Assembly (NCBI GenBank): GCA_027308685.1
Contig: DAIDEE010000065.1
Span: forward strand, 21,476-85,475
Reading direction: 5' to 3'
Length of the DNA stretch: 64,000 bases
Origin: Acidocella sp.
GTDB taxonomy: Bacteria; Pseudomonadota; Alphaproteobacteria; Acetobacterales; Acetobacteraceae
The translations under genes and the position numbers were made by a program. How positions within the stretch are numbered: the stretch's first letter is position 1; each line of letters starts with the position of its first letter. The notes beneath the pieces were generated by a model. That model made no database searches. It was given only the letters and a program-made list of their open reading frames with translations, and had not been told where the DNA came from. Positions 27,569-36,327 of this stretch are shown here, piece by piece.

Positions 27569-28459
27569 TCACGGCGGATATAACGCCTGCCAATGACGCG
27601 CGATCTCAATTCGTCTTGCCACCCACACACGCTCATGCGCCTGCACATAATCCAGAAACCGCGCCAATGCCGCGATGCGCGCTGGCCGGCCGATAATGCG
27701 GCAATGCAGCCCCACCGACATCATTTTCGGCATGGTTTCACCTTCAGCATACAGGCTGTCAAAACAATCCTTCAAATAATTAAAAAACTGCTCACCAGCA
27801 TTGAACCCCTGCACGGCGGTAAAGCGCATGTCGTTGGTATCCAGCGCATAGGGCAAAATCAGTTGCGACCTGCCGTGTGTGCGATCGTAATACGGCAGAT
27901 CATCCGCGTAAGAATCCGAATCATAGGCAAACCCACCTGCTTCCACCACCAACCGCGCCGTGTTGGGGCTGCTGCGGCCGGTGTACCACCCCAAAGGCCG
28001 CGTGCCGGTCAAAGCAGTGTGAATCTCGATCGCCCTGCGCATGTGGGCACGCTCGATCGCTTCCGGCACATGCTGGTAATTAATCCAGCGATAGCCATGG
28101 CTGGCAATTTCCCAACCGGATTCCAGCATCGCGGCCACCGCCTCCGGATTTTTCTTCATCGCCAGCGCGACGCCAAACACGGTGAGCGGTAAATTACGGT
28201 CATCGAACAGCCGGCGGATACGCCAGAATCCGGCCCGTGCGCCATAATCATACAGGCTTTCCATACTCACATGCCGCATCCCTGAAATCGGCTCGGCATT
28301 CACAATATCGGACAGAAACGACTCCGACGCCGCGTCGCCATTTAAGACGGTATTTTCTGCGCCTTCTTCATAATTGAGCACAAAACTAATAGCGATTTTC
28401 GCCTCCCCCGGCCAGGCGGCGTGCGGCGGCTGCGCACCATACCCGATGAGGTCCCGCAA
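27569..28459 (-). CDS. puuE: Allantoinase, PuuE (polysaccharide deacetylase-like) type
   Basis: About 297 residues of the PuuE family, which opens the hydantoin ring of allantoin to give allantoate without a metal. Matching stretches are RDLIGYGAQPPHAAWPG, SFVLNYEEGAENTVLNGDAASE, MESLYDYGARAGFWRI, ESGWEIASHGYRWI and WYTGRSSPNTARLV. A frame open to 28537 would overlap the HIU hydrolase gene by 74 nt and has no matching sequence there, so TTG at 28459, right at the start of homology, is preferred. The start is uncertain; the family is not. Confidence 0.88.
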   Translation of the reverse strand: MRDLIGYGAQPPHAAWPGEAKIAISFVLNYEEGAENTVLNGDAASESFLSDIVNAEPISGMRHVSMESLYDYGARAGFWRIRRLFDDRNLPLTVFGVALAMKKNPEAVAAMLESGWEIASHGYRWINYQHVPEAIERAHMRRAIEIHTALTGTRPLGWYTGRSSPNTARLVVEAGGFAYDSDSYADDLPYYDRTHGRSQLILPYALDTNDMRFTAVQGFNAGEQFFNYLKDCFDSLYAEGETMPKMMSVGLHCRIIGRPARIAALARFLDYVQAHERVWVARRIEIARHWQALYPP

Positions 28460-28463
28460 TCTC

Positions 28464-28766
28464 TCATCCGCCCCGATAGGTGGAATAGCCAAACGCGCCG
28501 AGCACCAACGGCACATGATAATGCGCGGCGGGGTCACTGACGATAAAGCGCACCGGAATCATATCGTAAAAACCAACATGGCCTTGATACGCTCCAGCGT
28601 GAAACAGAATTTCATAAGATCCTGCCACAAGTTCCGCCAACAGCACCGCCCGCCCGCCATCATCCAGCACGGCCTCAGCCTTGCCATGCGGCCCGGTCAC
28701 TTCAACCTGCATCCCCGCCGCACCACCGCCGCGCACAATATCCAGCACATGGGTCGTCAGGCTCAT
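28464..28766 (-). CDS. uraH: 5-hydroxyisourate hydrolase (transthyretin-related)
   Basis: A 100-residue protein. LTTHVLDIVRGGGAAGM at the start holds the catalytic histidine, PVRFIVSDPAAHYHVPLVLGAFGYSTYRGG at the end includes HYHVPL and a C-terminal YRGG in place of the usual YRGS. It hydrolyses the uricase product 5-hydroxyisourate to OHCU in the cytoplasm. It overlaps the OHCU decarboxylase gene by 4 nt, so the two unstable intermediates are handled by coupled genes. Confidence 0.94.
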   Translation of the reverse strand: MSLTTHVLDIVRGGGAAGMQVEVTGPHGKAEAVLDDGGRAVLLAELVAGSYEILFHAGAYQGHVGFYDMIPVRFIVSDPAAHYHVPLVLGAFGYSTYRGG

Positions 28767-29236
28767 GGCAGCAAATCCCCAAGGCGCAATTTGGTGATTT
28801 TACCAATCTCGGCCAAAGCCGTCGCCCGTTCATCGCTCGGACTATTATGCAACCGCTGCTCAAACGCCGCTAAAATCGAATCCTTGCTGTGCATCCGCAC
28901 GCAGATGATGAAAGGAAACCCAAATGTCTCCCGGTATTCTTTATTCAGCGCCGCAAATCTCTTAAACTCCGCCTCGCTCAGCGCCTTCAGCCCGGCGCCG
29001 TCCTGCTCGGTGCTCGATGCCTCGGTCAGCGCCACTTTGGCCGCCAGTTCCGGGTGCGCACGGATCAGCGCCAGTTGCTCATCAATTCGGGCAGACTGCA
29101 CCACCTGCATCATTGCCCCATGCAACGCGCTGGCATTCTCAAACGGCCCCAGCACGTGCGCCCGCTGCACCACCCAAGGCGAGTGCTCGAACAAATGTTC
29201 AAGACTGGCTATATCAATCTGCAAGCTGTCTGCCAT
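28763..29236 (-). CDS. uraD: OHCU decarboxylase
   Basis: About 157 residues of the 2-oxo-4-hydroxy-4-carboxy-5-ureidoimidazoline decarboxylase family, giving S-allantoin. LEHLFEHSPWVVQRA holds the catalytic-type histidine and glutamate, LIRAHPELAAK is the family hallmark, and FGFPFIICVRMHSK precedes a helical end. The frame is open much further upstream but overlaps the deaminase gene; ATG 29236 fits the usual length, with ATG 29263 a possible longer start overlapping guaD by about 23 nt. Confidence 0.92.
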   Translation of the reverse strand: MADSLQIDIASLEHLFEHSPWVVQRAHVLGPFENASALHGAMMQVVQSARIDEQLALIRAHPELAAKVALTEASSTEQDGAGLKALSEAEFKRFAALNKEYRETFGFPFIICVRMHSKDSILAAFEQRLHNSPSDERATALAEIGKITKLRLGDLLP

Positions 29237-29240
29237 GCCG

Positions 29241-29729
29241 CTAATAGTTCGTGCGCTTGTCATTATCAGCCCAGCTCCGGTAGCAGGCCAGTGCTTCGTC
29301 ATAACAGGTTTTATCCTGCACCACCGGGATCGCCCGCTCCGCCAGCGGCTTGGCGAGCTGGCGGTAAAATTCCTGATCATCAAACCCGATCGCCTCGGCA
29401 TCCGCCGCATCGCAGGCATAATGAATCTTCTTAATCCGTGACCAGAAAATCGCCGACATGCACATCGGGCACGGCATGCCGTTCACATAGATTTCGCAAT
29501 CGGACAAATCAAACCGCCGTAAATTTTTCGAGGCATCACGAATCGCCGTCACCTCGGCATGGGCGGTCGGGTCCAGCGAGGACAGCACCCGGTTATGACC
29601 CTGCCCGATAATCTCGCCATCCTTCACCACCACCGCGCCGAACGGCCCGCCATGGCCGCCGGCCATGCCCTGATAAGCCAGCGTAATGGCGTGGCGCATG
29701 AAGGCGGCGTGGTCGCTGTCAGCGGTCAT
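29241..29729 (-). CDS. guaD: Guanine deaminase, cytidine-deaminase fold
   Basis: About 162 residues of the zinc deaminase fold. TAHAEVTAIRDAS has the HAE zinc/proton-shuttle motif and GMPCPMCMSAIFW the PCxxC zinc ligands; HYACDAADAEAIGFDDQEFY and the C-terminal segment match GuaD of the Bacillus type rather than tRNA adenosine deaminase. It would convert guanine to xanthine for the dehydrogenase at 39299-42792. AAAGGGG before ATG 29729 sets the start. It is the first gene of the long minus-strand purine-urea block, 65 nt from the divergent allantoate amidohydrolase gene. Confidence 0.85.
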   Translation of the reverse strand: MTADSDHAAFMRHAITLAYQGMAGGHGGPFGAVVVKDGEIIGQGHNRVLSSLDPTAHAEVTAIRDASKNLRRFDLSDCEIYVNGMPCPMCMSAIFWSRIKKIHYACDAADAEAIGFDDQEFYRQLAKPLAERAIPVVQDKTCYDEALACYRSWADNDKRTNY

Positions 29730-29794
29730 GGTTGCCCCTTTGTTGCTCCCCGGCATAGTGTCGCAAGGACCTTTGCACCGCAACACGGATTTTC
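29730..29794. promoter_or_regulatory. Short divergent promoter region of the purine island
   Basis: Only 65 nt separate the guanine deaminase gene (minus) from the allantoate amidohydrolase gene (plus). Promoters for both directions must lie here or inside the flanking genes, so a single regulator could control both arms. No clear palindrome stands out. Confidence 0.45.
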
Positions 29795-31003
29795 ATGACC
29801 GACCTGATGCAGCGCCTTGACACGCTGGCCACCGCCAGCGACGCCCCGGATAATCTAACCAGGCTGTTTTTATCGCCTGCCCATAAACACGCCATCGGCC
29901 TGGTGGCCGGCTGGATGCAGCAGGCCGGGCTGCGCACCGAGATCGACGCCATCGGCAATCTGGTGGGCCGCAGCGCCAACCCGTCCGGCGGCAGAATCCT
30001 GCTGCTGGGCTCGCATATCGATACGGTGCGCAATGCCGGCAAATATGACGGTAATTTCGGCGTACTGGCAGCGATTGCCGCTCTGAGCCAAGCCGGGCCA
30101 CTGCCTTATGGTGTGGAGATCATCGCCTTCGGGGACGAAGAAGGGGTGCGGTTCCCCCAGACCCTGTCCGGCTCCCGCGCCGTTGCGGGACGTTTCGCCG
30201 CCGCCGCGCTGGAGGGCTGCGATGCGAAGGGCGTCAGCATGGCCGCGGCCTTGCAGGAATTCGGCTGCAACCCGGCGGATATCCAAGCCATCGCCCGCGA
30301 CCCGGCAACAATCGCCGCCTATGTTGAACTGCATATCGAACAAGGCCCGGTGCTGGAGAACCAGAACCTGCCGGTCGGCATCGTCACCGCCATCAACGGC
30401 GCCAGCCGTTACGCCGCCACCGTCACCGGCCGGGCTGGCCACGCCGGCACTGTGCCGATGGCCATGCGGCGGGACGCGCTGACTGCCGCCGCTGAAATGG
30501 TGGTGGCGGTCGAAGCGACAGGCCGGGCCGCGCCCGATCTGGTGGCCACCGTCGGCACGCTGAGCGTACAGCCCGGCGCACCGAACAGCGTGCCGGGACA
30601 GGTCAGCTTCAGCATCGATATCCGCGCCCCGTCCGATGACACCCGCATCGATGCCGCCACGGCCATTTCGGCGGCCTTTGAGCGTATCGCAGCCTCCCGG
30701 CAGGTCGATCTGGATATCATCCAGACCCATGACGCGCCCGCCACCCCGTGTGCGCTGGCACTGCGCGAACAACTGGCAACCGCTATCGCGGCGCAGGGCA
30801 TCGCGCCGTTCCACCTGCCCAGCGGCGCTGGACATGATGCCATGGCGATTGCCGCACTCTGCCCGGTGGGTATGCTGTTCGTGCGCTGCAAAGCCGGCAT
30901 CAGCCACACGCCAGAAGAATCCATCACCGCCGCCGATGCCAGCACCGCCGTTGCGGTATTGGCCGAATTTCTACGCCGCTTTCAGCCCGCGCTTTCAATA
31001 TAA
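29795..31003 (+). CDS. allC: Allantoate amidohydrolase (M20 family)
   Basis: A 402-residue M20 metallohydrolase of the allantoate/ureidoglycolate/N-carbamoyl amino acid group. LLGSHIDTVRNAGKYDGNFGVLAAI carries the first metal ligands, AFGDEEGVRFPQTLSGSRAVAG the catalytic Glu pair, LHIEQGPVLE the third ligand region, and SGAGHDAMAIA the last histidine. TGRAGHAGTVPM belongs to the dimerisation domain. In this setting it should release ammonia and CO2 from allantoate, the product of PuuE. It ends right at the ATG of the next M20 gene. Confidence 0.9.
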   Translation: MTDLMQRLDTLATASDAPDNLTRLFLSPAHKHAIGLVAGWMQQAGLRTEIDAIGNLVGRSANPSGGRILLLGSHIDTVRNAGKYDGNFGVLAAIAALSQAGPLPYGVEIIAFGDEEGVRFPQTLSGSRAVAGRFAAAALEGCDAKGVSMAAALQEFGCNPADIQAIARDPATIAAYVELHIEQGPVLENQNLPVGIVTAINGASRYAATVTGRAGHAGTVPMAMRRDALTAAAEMVVAVEATGRAAPDLVATVGTLSVQPGAPNSVPGQVSFSIDIRAPSDDTRIDAATAISAAFERIAASRQVDLDIIQTHDAPATPCALALREQLATAIAAQGIAPFHLPSGAGHDAMAIAALCPVGMLFVRCKAGISHTPEESITAADASTAVAVLAEFLRRFQPALSI

Positions 31004-32242
31004 ATGAGCCCCATGACCGAACAGAATCTGCATGACTACATCGCCGCCCACGCCAAATACGCCGAGGCATTTCTAACGGCGTTGGTGAAAACCCCATCCG
31101 ATAATCCGCCCGGTGATTGCGCGTCGCACGCGCACATCACCGCCACCTTACTGGAAGGTCTGGGCTTCACAGTCGAGAAGCATAAAGTGCCGGACGCACT
31201 TGCCCGCGCCAACGGCATGGGGAGTGCCACCAACCTCGTCATCCGCCATCGTTTCGGCCCCGGCCCAGTGGTTGCGCTGAATGCGCATGGCGATGTGGTG
31301 CCGCCCGGCACCGGCTGGACCACCGACCCTTATGGTGCGGCGATCATCGATGGCTGGATGTATGGGCGCGGCGTAGCGGTTTCAAAATCCGATATCTGTT
31401 CCTACGCCTTTGCCCTGGCCGCCTTACGCGATTGCGGCACCGCACTGAACGGCACGGTCGAGCTGCACATAACCTACGACGAAGAAACCGGCGGCGAGAT
31501 CGGCCCCGCCTGGCTGCTGAGCGAGGGCATCAGCAAGCCGGATTTCGCCATTGCCGCGGGGTTTTCCTACGCCGTGGTGAACGCCCATAATGGCTGCCTG
31601 CATCTGGAAATAACCGTGCACGGCAAATCCGCCCATGCGGCGCAACCCGCAACCGGGGCCGACGCGCTTGAAGCCGCTACTGGGATTCTGGCAGCACTTT
31701 ATGCCAGCCGCCGCTCGCTCAGCGCACGGGTTTCGGCAACGCCGGGCATCGGATCGCCGCAAATCACTGTTGGGCTGATTGAAGGCGGCATCAACACCAA
31801 TGTGGTGCCGGACCGGGTTACCTTCCGGCTCGACCGGCGGATTATTCCAGACGAAAATCCCGGCGTTGTGGAAGCGGCCTTGACCCGGCTTATCGAAGCC
31901 GAAGCGGCAAAATATCCCGGCATTTCGGTCACCATCAAGCGCATTCTGCTGGCCTTGCCGCTGGTACCGCTGCCGGGCGCCGAGCGTCTCACCGCCATCA
32001 TCACCCATCGCGCCGGCCAAATTTTCGGCGAGCCGATCACCGCCAAAGGTGCGCCGCTCTACACCGACGCCCGCCACTACGCTGCCGCCGGCATCCCCAT
32101 TGTTCTGTATGGTGCTGGGCCGCGCAGCATCGAGCTTGCCAACGCCCATCGCGCCGATGAGCGGCTGGACCTCGCCGACCTGCCCCGCGCCACCGAGGTG
32201 ATCGCGCTCAGCCTGTATGATTTGCTAAAGCCGCCCGCGTAA
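31004..32242 (+). CDS. M20 family hydrolase of unknown substrate (ArgE/DapE-like)
   Basis: A 412-residue M20 peptidase-like protein. LNAHGDVVPPGTGWTTDP and MYGRGVAVSKSD give the first metal ligands (H in HGD, D in the GRG-xxx-SKSD segment), YDEETGGEIGPAWLL the catalytic EE pair, and HGKSAHAAQPATG the dimerisation domain. This is the ArgE/DapE/acylase type, not the GSHIDT allantoate type encoded upstream. The ATG follows the previous stop immediately (TAAATG). The operon position suggests a purine-derived ureide or amide; a role after allantoate is possible because no ureidoglycolate lyase is visible. It overlaps the next gene tail to tail by 18 nt. Confidence 0.8.
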   Translation: MSPMTEQNLHDYIAAHAKYAEAFLTALVKTPSDNPPGDCASHAHITATLLEGLGFTVEKHKVPDALARANGMGSATNLVIRHRFGPGPVVALNAHGDVVPPGTGWTTDPYGAAIIDGWMYGRGVAVSKSDICSYAFALAALRDCGTALNGTVELHITYDEETGGEIGPAWLLSEGISKPDFAIAAGFSYAVVNAHNGCLHLEITVHGKSAHAAQPATGADALEAATGILAALYASRRSLSARVSATPGIGSPQITVGLIEGGINTNVVPDRVTFRLDRRIIPDENPGVVEAALTRLIEAEAAKYPGISVTIKRILLALPLVPLPGAERLTAIITHRAGQIFGEPITAKGAPLYTDARHYAAAGIPIVLYGAGPRSIELANAHRADERLDLADLPRATEVIALSLYDLLKPPA

Positions 32243-33559
32243 CCGCTGAGCGGCTGCGTTATGGGCCGCCATCAGCCCGGCCACATCCAGCCCTGGAATC
32301 GCCCCGTCGATCACCCGCCACTGGCCCGCCACCATCACCCGATCAGCCCGGTGCGCACCGCAGGTGATCAGCGCCGCCAGCGGATCATCGGCGCCGGAAA
32401 AGCGCAATTCATCGAGCTTAAACAGCGCCAAATCCGCCTGCTTACCCACCGCGATCTCACCAATATCATCCCGCCCGATGCAACGTGCCGAGCCTAGCGT
32501 CGCCCAGCGCAGTGGGTCACGGAAGGTGGCGGCGTCAATCCCGCCGCCCGCCCGCTGCAACAACATGCCCTGCCGCAATTCCTGCATCATATTGGACCCG
32601 TCATTGGACGCCGACCCATCCACCGCCAGCCCCACCGCCACGCCGGCTTCCTCCAACGCCACCACCGCGCAGATACCGGAGCCCAGTATCATATTGGAAC
32701 TCGGGCAATGCGCCACGCAAATGCCGGCCTTGCCCATCCGCCGCATCTCATCGCGGGTGAAATGGATGCCGTGCGCAAACCAGGTGCGGTTGGTCACCCA
32801 GCCCAACTCCTCCAGATAATCCAGCGGGCGTTTGCCAAAGCAGGCTTCACAATAATCATTCTCATCCTTGGTTTCGGCCAGATGCGTATGCAACCGTAAG
32901 CCCAGCCGCGCCGATTGCTTGGCCGTCTCGCGCATCAAATCCGCCGAGACCGAAAATGGTGAGCAAGGGGCCAGTGCCAGTTGCGTCATCGCCCCCGGCC
33001 CGGCCTGATGCCAGCGCGCCGCCAGCCGTTCGCCGTCCGCCAAAATCACATCGATCTTCTGCACCACTGAGGGTGGCGGCAACCCGCCATCCTCGGTCGA
33101 AAGATCCATCGAGCCCCGGCACAACGTCACCCGTAGCCCCAGTTTCGCCGCTTCCTCAAACTGAATATCGATGGCATTTTCAAGGCCCGAGGGGAACACA
33201 TAATGATGATCCACCGCCGCCGTACAGCCCGAGAGCAGCAATTCCGCGAGCGCCAGACGGCAGGCGATGCGAAATTCAGCTTCATGCAACTGCGCCCACA
33301 CCGGATAGAGCGCCACCAGCCAATCAAAAAGCTTTTTATCCAAAGCCGGCTGATAGGCGCGGGTAAGGGTTTGGTAAAAATGATGGTGCGTATTGATCAG
33401 CCCCGGCAGCACCACATGGGCGCTGGCGTCAAACACCTCATCACATGCCGGCACCTGCCCGGCGGCCACGAATTCGGCGATGACACCGTCTTCCGCCACC
33501 AGCCCGCCCGCCGCCCCTTCCGGCATCCCGGCCAGCGGCTGTTTCACCCATAGACGCAT
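32225..33559 (-). CDS. 8-oxoguanine deaminase-like amidohydrolase
   Basis: About 444 residues of the amidohydrolase superfamily (subtype III, TrzN/SsnA-like). Motifs are PGLINTHHHFYQTLTRA (HxH metal ligands), HTHLAETKDENDYCEACFG, TWFAHGIHF and VDGSASNDGSNM (catalytic Asp). The ENDYCEACFGKRPLDYLEELGW-type stretch is characteristic of bacterial 8-oxoguanine deaminases, which produce urate. That would feed the uricase encoded at 38436 directly. ATG 33559 is used; TTG 33571 is an alternative. Confidence 0.85.
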   Translation of the reverse strand: MRLWVKQPLAGMPEGAAGGLVAEDGVIAEFVAAGQVPACDEVFDASAHVVLPGLINTHHHFYQTLTRAYQPALDKKLFDWLVALYPVWAQLHEAEFRIACRLALAELLLSGCTAAVDHHYVFPSGLENAIDIQFEEAAKLGLRVTLCRGSMDLSTEDGGLPPPSVVQKIDVILADGERLAARWHQAGPGAMTQLALAPCSPFSVSADLMRETAKQSARLGLRLHTHLAETKDENDYCEACFGKRPLDYLEELGWVTNRTWFAHGIHFTRDEMRRMGKAGICVAHCPSSNMILGSGICAVVALEEAGVAVGLAVDGSASNDGSNMMQELRQGMLLQRAGGGIDAATFRDPLRWATLGSARCIGRDDIGEIAVGKQADLALFKLDELRFSGADDPLAALITCGAHRADRVMVAGQWRVIDGAIPGLDVAGLMAAHNAAAQRLRGRL

Positions 33560-33689
33560 CACCTGTCCCAATCAGCTGCCCCATCAGCTTGCCATGGCGG
33601 TGAACGCGCCGTCCACCAGTCCGCTTGCGAAAACAACTGGTTCACGTTTAGTCTGAGTGCTTGGCCTAAAAATTGCTTGGTTTTTCTAT

Positions 33690-35258
33690 ATGGATTCGAC
33701 GACTCCGCCGCCCACCGCAGCGCCCGCTTCCGACCCGTTGCTGATTCTGCGCGGTATCGTCAAACAATTCCCCGGCTGCCTGGCCAATGACCATGTGGAC
33801 CTCACCGTTGGCCGCCACGAGATTCACGCCCTGCTGGGCGAAAATGGCGCAGGAAAGAGCACCCTCGTTAAAATTATCTATGGGGTGATGAAACCTGATG
33901 CAGGGACGATCACCTGGGATGGCAAAATTGTCACCATCGCCAACCCCGCCCAAGCCCGCGCATTGGGCATCGGCATGGTGTTCCAGCATTTCTCGCTGTT
34001 TGAGGCACTGACGGTGGCCGAAAATATCGCGTTGGGGCTGAACAACCCCGAGGACCGGGTGGGGCTGTATGACCGGATTGTGGATATCTCCACCCGCTAC
34101 GGCCTGCCTTTGGACCCCAAACGCGCGGTGCACGACCTTTCGGTCGGTGAGCGCCAGCGTATCGAGATTGTCCGCTGCCTGCTGCAAAACCCGAAATTGT
34201 TGATCATGGACGAGCCCACCTCGGTGCTCACCCCGCAGGAAGTGCAAAAATTATTCGGCACGCTGCGGCGACTGGCGGCGGAGGGATGTTCGATCCTTTA
34301 TATCAGCCACAAGCTTGAAGAAATCCGCGCTTTATGCGAGCGCGCCACCATTATGCGGCTGGGCAAAGTCACCGCCCATTGTATCCCATCCGAAAAAACC
34401 GCCCGCGAACTGGCTGAATTAATGATCAGCGCCAAGCTGAAAACCCAGAATTTTGGCGCGCGTGCGGTCAGCAGCCACGCCCCCCGCCTGGTGCTGGACC
34501 GGCTAACCATTCGTTCCAACCAGCCCTTCGGAACGGACTTGAAGGATATCTCCTTTGCAGTCGCCCCCGGCGAAATTCTCGGCATCGCGGGCATTGCAGG
34601 CAATGGCCAGACAGAGTTGATGGAAGCGCTCTCCGGAGAAATTCCCGCCGGCTCCCCCAAAAACATCCTGCTGGATGGCATCGAAATCGGTCATGAGGGT
34701 CCGATGGCGCGACGCAAACGCGGCTGCTGTGCTTTGCCCGAAGAACGCAACGGCCACGGTGCGGTTGGCGGCATGACGCTGTCAGAAAATGGCTTTCTTT
34801 CGGCCAACATGCGGGGTGCCTTGCAGCGCCTGGGTCTCATCAACCGTAAACGCACGCGCGCATTTGCCGCCGGTGTCATTGAACGTTTCGATGTTCGCAC
34901 GACCGGACCTGAGGCCGAAGCACGCTCACTCTCCGGTGGGAACTTACAAAAATTCCTGATCGGGCGGGAGGTTGTGCAGCAACCAAGCGTGCTGATCTTA
35001 AGCCAGCCCACCTGGGGCGTGGATGCGGGCGCCGCTGCCGCCATTTACGAGGCACTGGTGGCGCTGGCCAAAGGCGGCACGGCGATTGTGATCATCTCAC
35101 AGGATCTCGATGAAATTCTTATGCTGTGCGACCGGATCGCCGTCATCGCCGCGGGCCGCATTTCGCCGCCGGTCAAAGTAATGGACGCCACCATCGAGCA
35201 GATCGGCCTGCTGATGGGCGGCAGCCGACATCAGGAGCCAGAGCATGTTCCGGCTTGA
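33690..35258 (+). CDS. BMP-type (nucleoside-like) ABC transporter double ATPase
   Basis: About 522 residues with two ATPase domains as in NupA/YufO and RbsA-type proteins. Domain 1 has Walker A GENGAGKST, LSVGERQRIEIVRCLL and LLIMDEPTSVLTP. Domain 2 has the degenerate Walker A-like GIAGNGQTEL, LSGGNLQKFLIGREV and LILSQPTWGVD, where the usual Walker B glutamate position is Gln, as is normal in this family. Start: ATG 33690 fits the family; GTG 33657 would add 11 residues. It overlaps the first permease gene by 14 nt. Predicted cargo is a purine, nucleoside or related compound, by context. Confidence 0.9.
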   Translation: MDSTTPPPTAAPASDPLLILRGIVKQFPGCLANDHVDLTVGRHEIHALLGENGAGKSTLVKIIYGVMKPDAGTITWDGKIVTIANPAQARALGIGMVFQHFSLFEALTVAENIALGLNNPEDRVGLYDRIVDISTRYGLPLDPKRAVHDLSVGERQRIEIVRCLLQNPKLLIMDEPTSVLTPQEVQKLFGTLRRLAAEGCSILYISHKLEEIRALCERATIMRLGKVTAHCIPSEKTARELAELMISAKLKTQNFGARAVSSHAPRLVLDRLTIRSNQPFGTDLKDISFAVAPGEILGIAGIAGNGQTELMEALSGEIPAGSPKNILLDGIEIGHEGPMARRKRGCCALPEERNGHGAVGGMTLSENGFLSANMRGALQRLGLINRKRTRAFAAGVIERFDVRTTGPEAEARSLSGGNLQKFLIGREVVQQPSVLILSQPTWGVDAGAAAAIYEALVALAKGGTAIVIISQDLDEILMLCDRIAVIAAGRISPPVKVMDATIEQIGLLMGGSRHQEPEHVPA

Positions 35259-36327
35259 ACCGCGGGGCGAGCGCTCAACCTTCTGGACCTATGGCTCACC
35301 CGTCCTGGCGGTGCTGCTCACCATCCTTACCATGGGCGCTATTTTCGCGGTCATGGGTGCGCCTCCAGTTACCGCCATCGAAACATTCCTGATATCGCCG
35401 ATCACTTCCGTCGCCGGGCTGTCCGCACTCGCCGTCCGGGCAGCCCCCCTGATTATAATTGGCGTGGGTTTGGCCTTTTGCTACCGCGCCAATGTGTGGA
35501 ATATCGGCGGCGACGGGCAATTCACTCTGGGTGCCATCGCTGGCGGCGGCCTCGCACTGCTTTTTCCGAACGAGGCGTTCTGGTGGTTCTATCCCGTGGT
35601 GCTCGTCACCGGCATTCTTGGCGGCATGGCCTGGGCCGCGATTGTGGCGGCACTGAAACTGCGCTTCAACGCCAATGAAATTCTTACCAGCCTGATGCTG
35701 GTCTATATCGCCCAACTGGTGCTTGTATGGCTGGTCACCGGCCCCTGGCGAGACCCGCATGGCTTCGGCTTTCCGCAATCGGCGATGTTCAGCGCGGGTG
35801 CTACCACACCGATGATATTTTCCGGCACCACCATTCACCTGGGTTGTTTGCTGGCACCTTTGCTGGCCATCGTGCTCTGGCAAGTCATGGCGCGTTCCGT
35901 GCTGGGCTTCCAATTACGCGTGGTCGGCCAGGCCCCGCGTGCCGCTCGCTATGCTGGTTTCAGCAATGCGCGGCTGACCTGGATTGCGCTGCTGGTCAGC
36001 GGCGGATTATCCGGCCTCGCCGGCATTATCGAGGTCACGGGCCCGGTCGGCCAGCTCACCACCAGCATCACGCCAGGCTATGGGTTCACCGCCGTCATCG
36101 TGGCGTTTCTCGGCCGGCTGCATCCGGTGGGTGTTATTTTCGCCGGGCTGTTGCTGGCACTTTCCTATCTCGGAGGCGATGCGGCCCAGATCAATCTCAA
36201 CCTGCCCAACGCCATCACCGGCATTTTCCAGGGTGTTCTGCTATTTTATCTGCTCGGTGCCGATATTCTCATTCTCTATCGACTCAAGCGGGTCAACCCG
36301 GCCGCCCCGGTTACGGAAAACAGCTAA
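35245..36327 (+). CDS. BMP-type ABC transporter permease 1 (NupP/YufP-like)
   Basis: A 360-residue inner-membrane protein of the BPD_transp_2 family. AVRAAPLIIIGVGLAFCYRANVWNIGGDGQFTLGAI and FNANEILTSLMLVYIAQ are typical of the first permease of nucleoside importers, as is TPGYGFTAVIVAFLGRLHP near the C-terminus. It is joined to the ATPase gene by a 14-nt overlap and to the second permease gene with no gap, so the channel pair is coupled. Confidence 0.9.
   Translation: MFRLEPRGERSTFWTYGSPVLAVLLTILTMGAIFAVMGAPPVTAIETFLISPITSVAGLSALAVRAAPLIIIGVGLAFCYRANVWNIGGDGQFTLGAIAGGGLALLFPNEAFWWFYPVVLVTGILGGMAWAAIVAALKLRFNANEILTSLMLVYIAQLVLVWLVTGPWRDPHGFGFPQSAMFSAGATTPMIFSGTTIHLGCLLAPLLAIVLWQVMARSVLGFQLRVVGQAPRAARYAGFSNARLTWIALLVSGGLSGLAGIIEVTGPVGQLTTSITPGYGFTAVIVAFLGRLHPVGVIFAGLLLALSYLGGDAAQINLNLPNAITGIFQGVLLFYLLGADILILYRLKRVNPAAPVTENS

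Noticed and set aside
29237..29419. Long N-terminal extension of OHCU decarboxylase
   Set aside because: It lies within the guanine deaminase gene, is arginine-rich in the manner of a shadow frame, and exceeds the family length.
29870..30907. 345-codon minus-strand frame opposite allantoate amidohydrolase
   Set aside because: A GC-rich shadow of allC; the translation has no family and the plus-strand gene is unmistakable.
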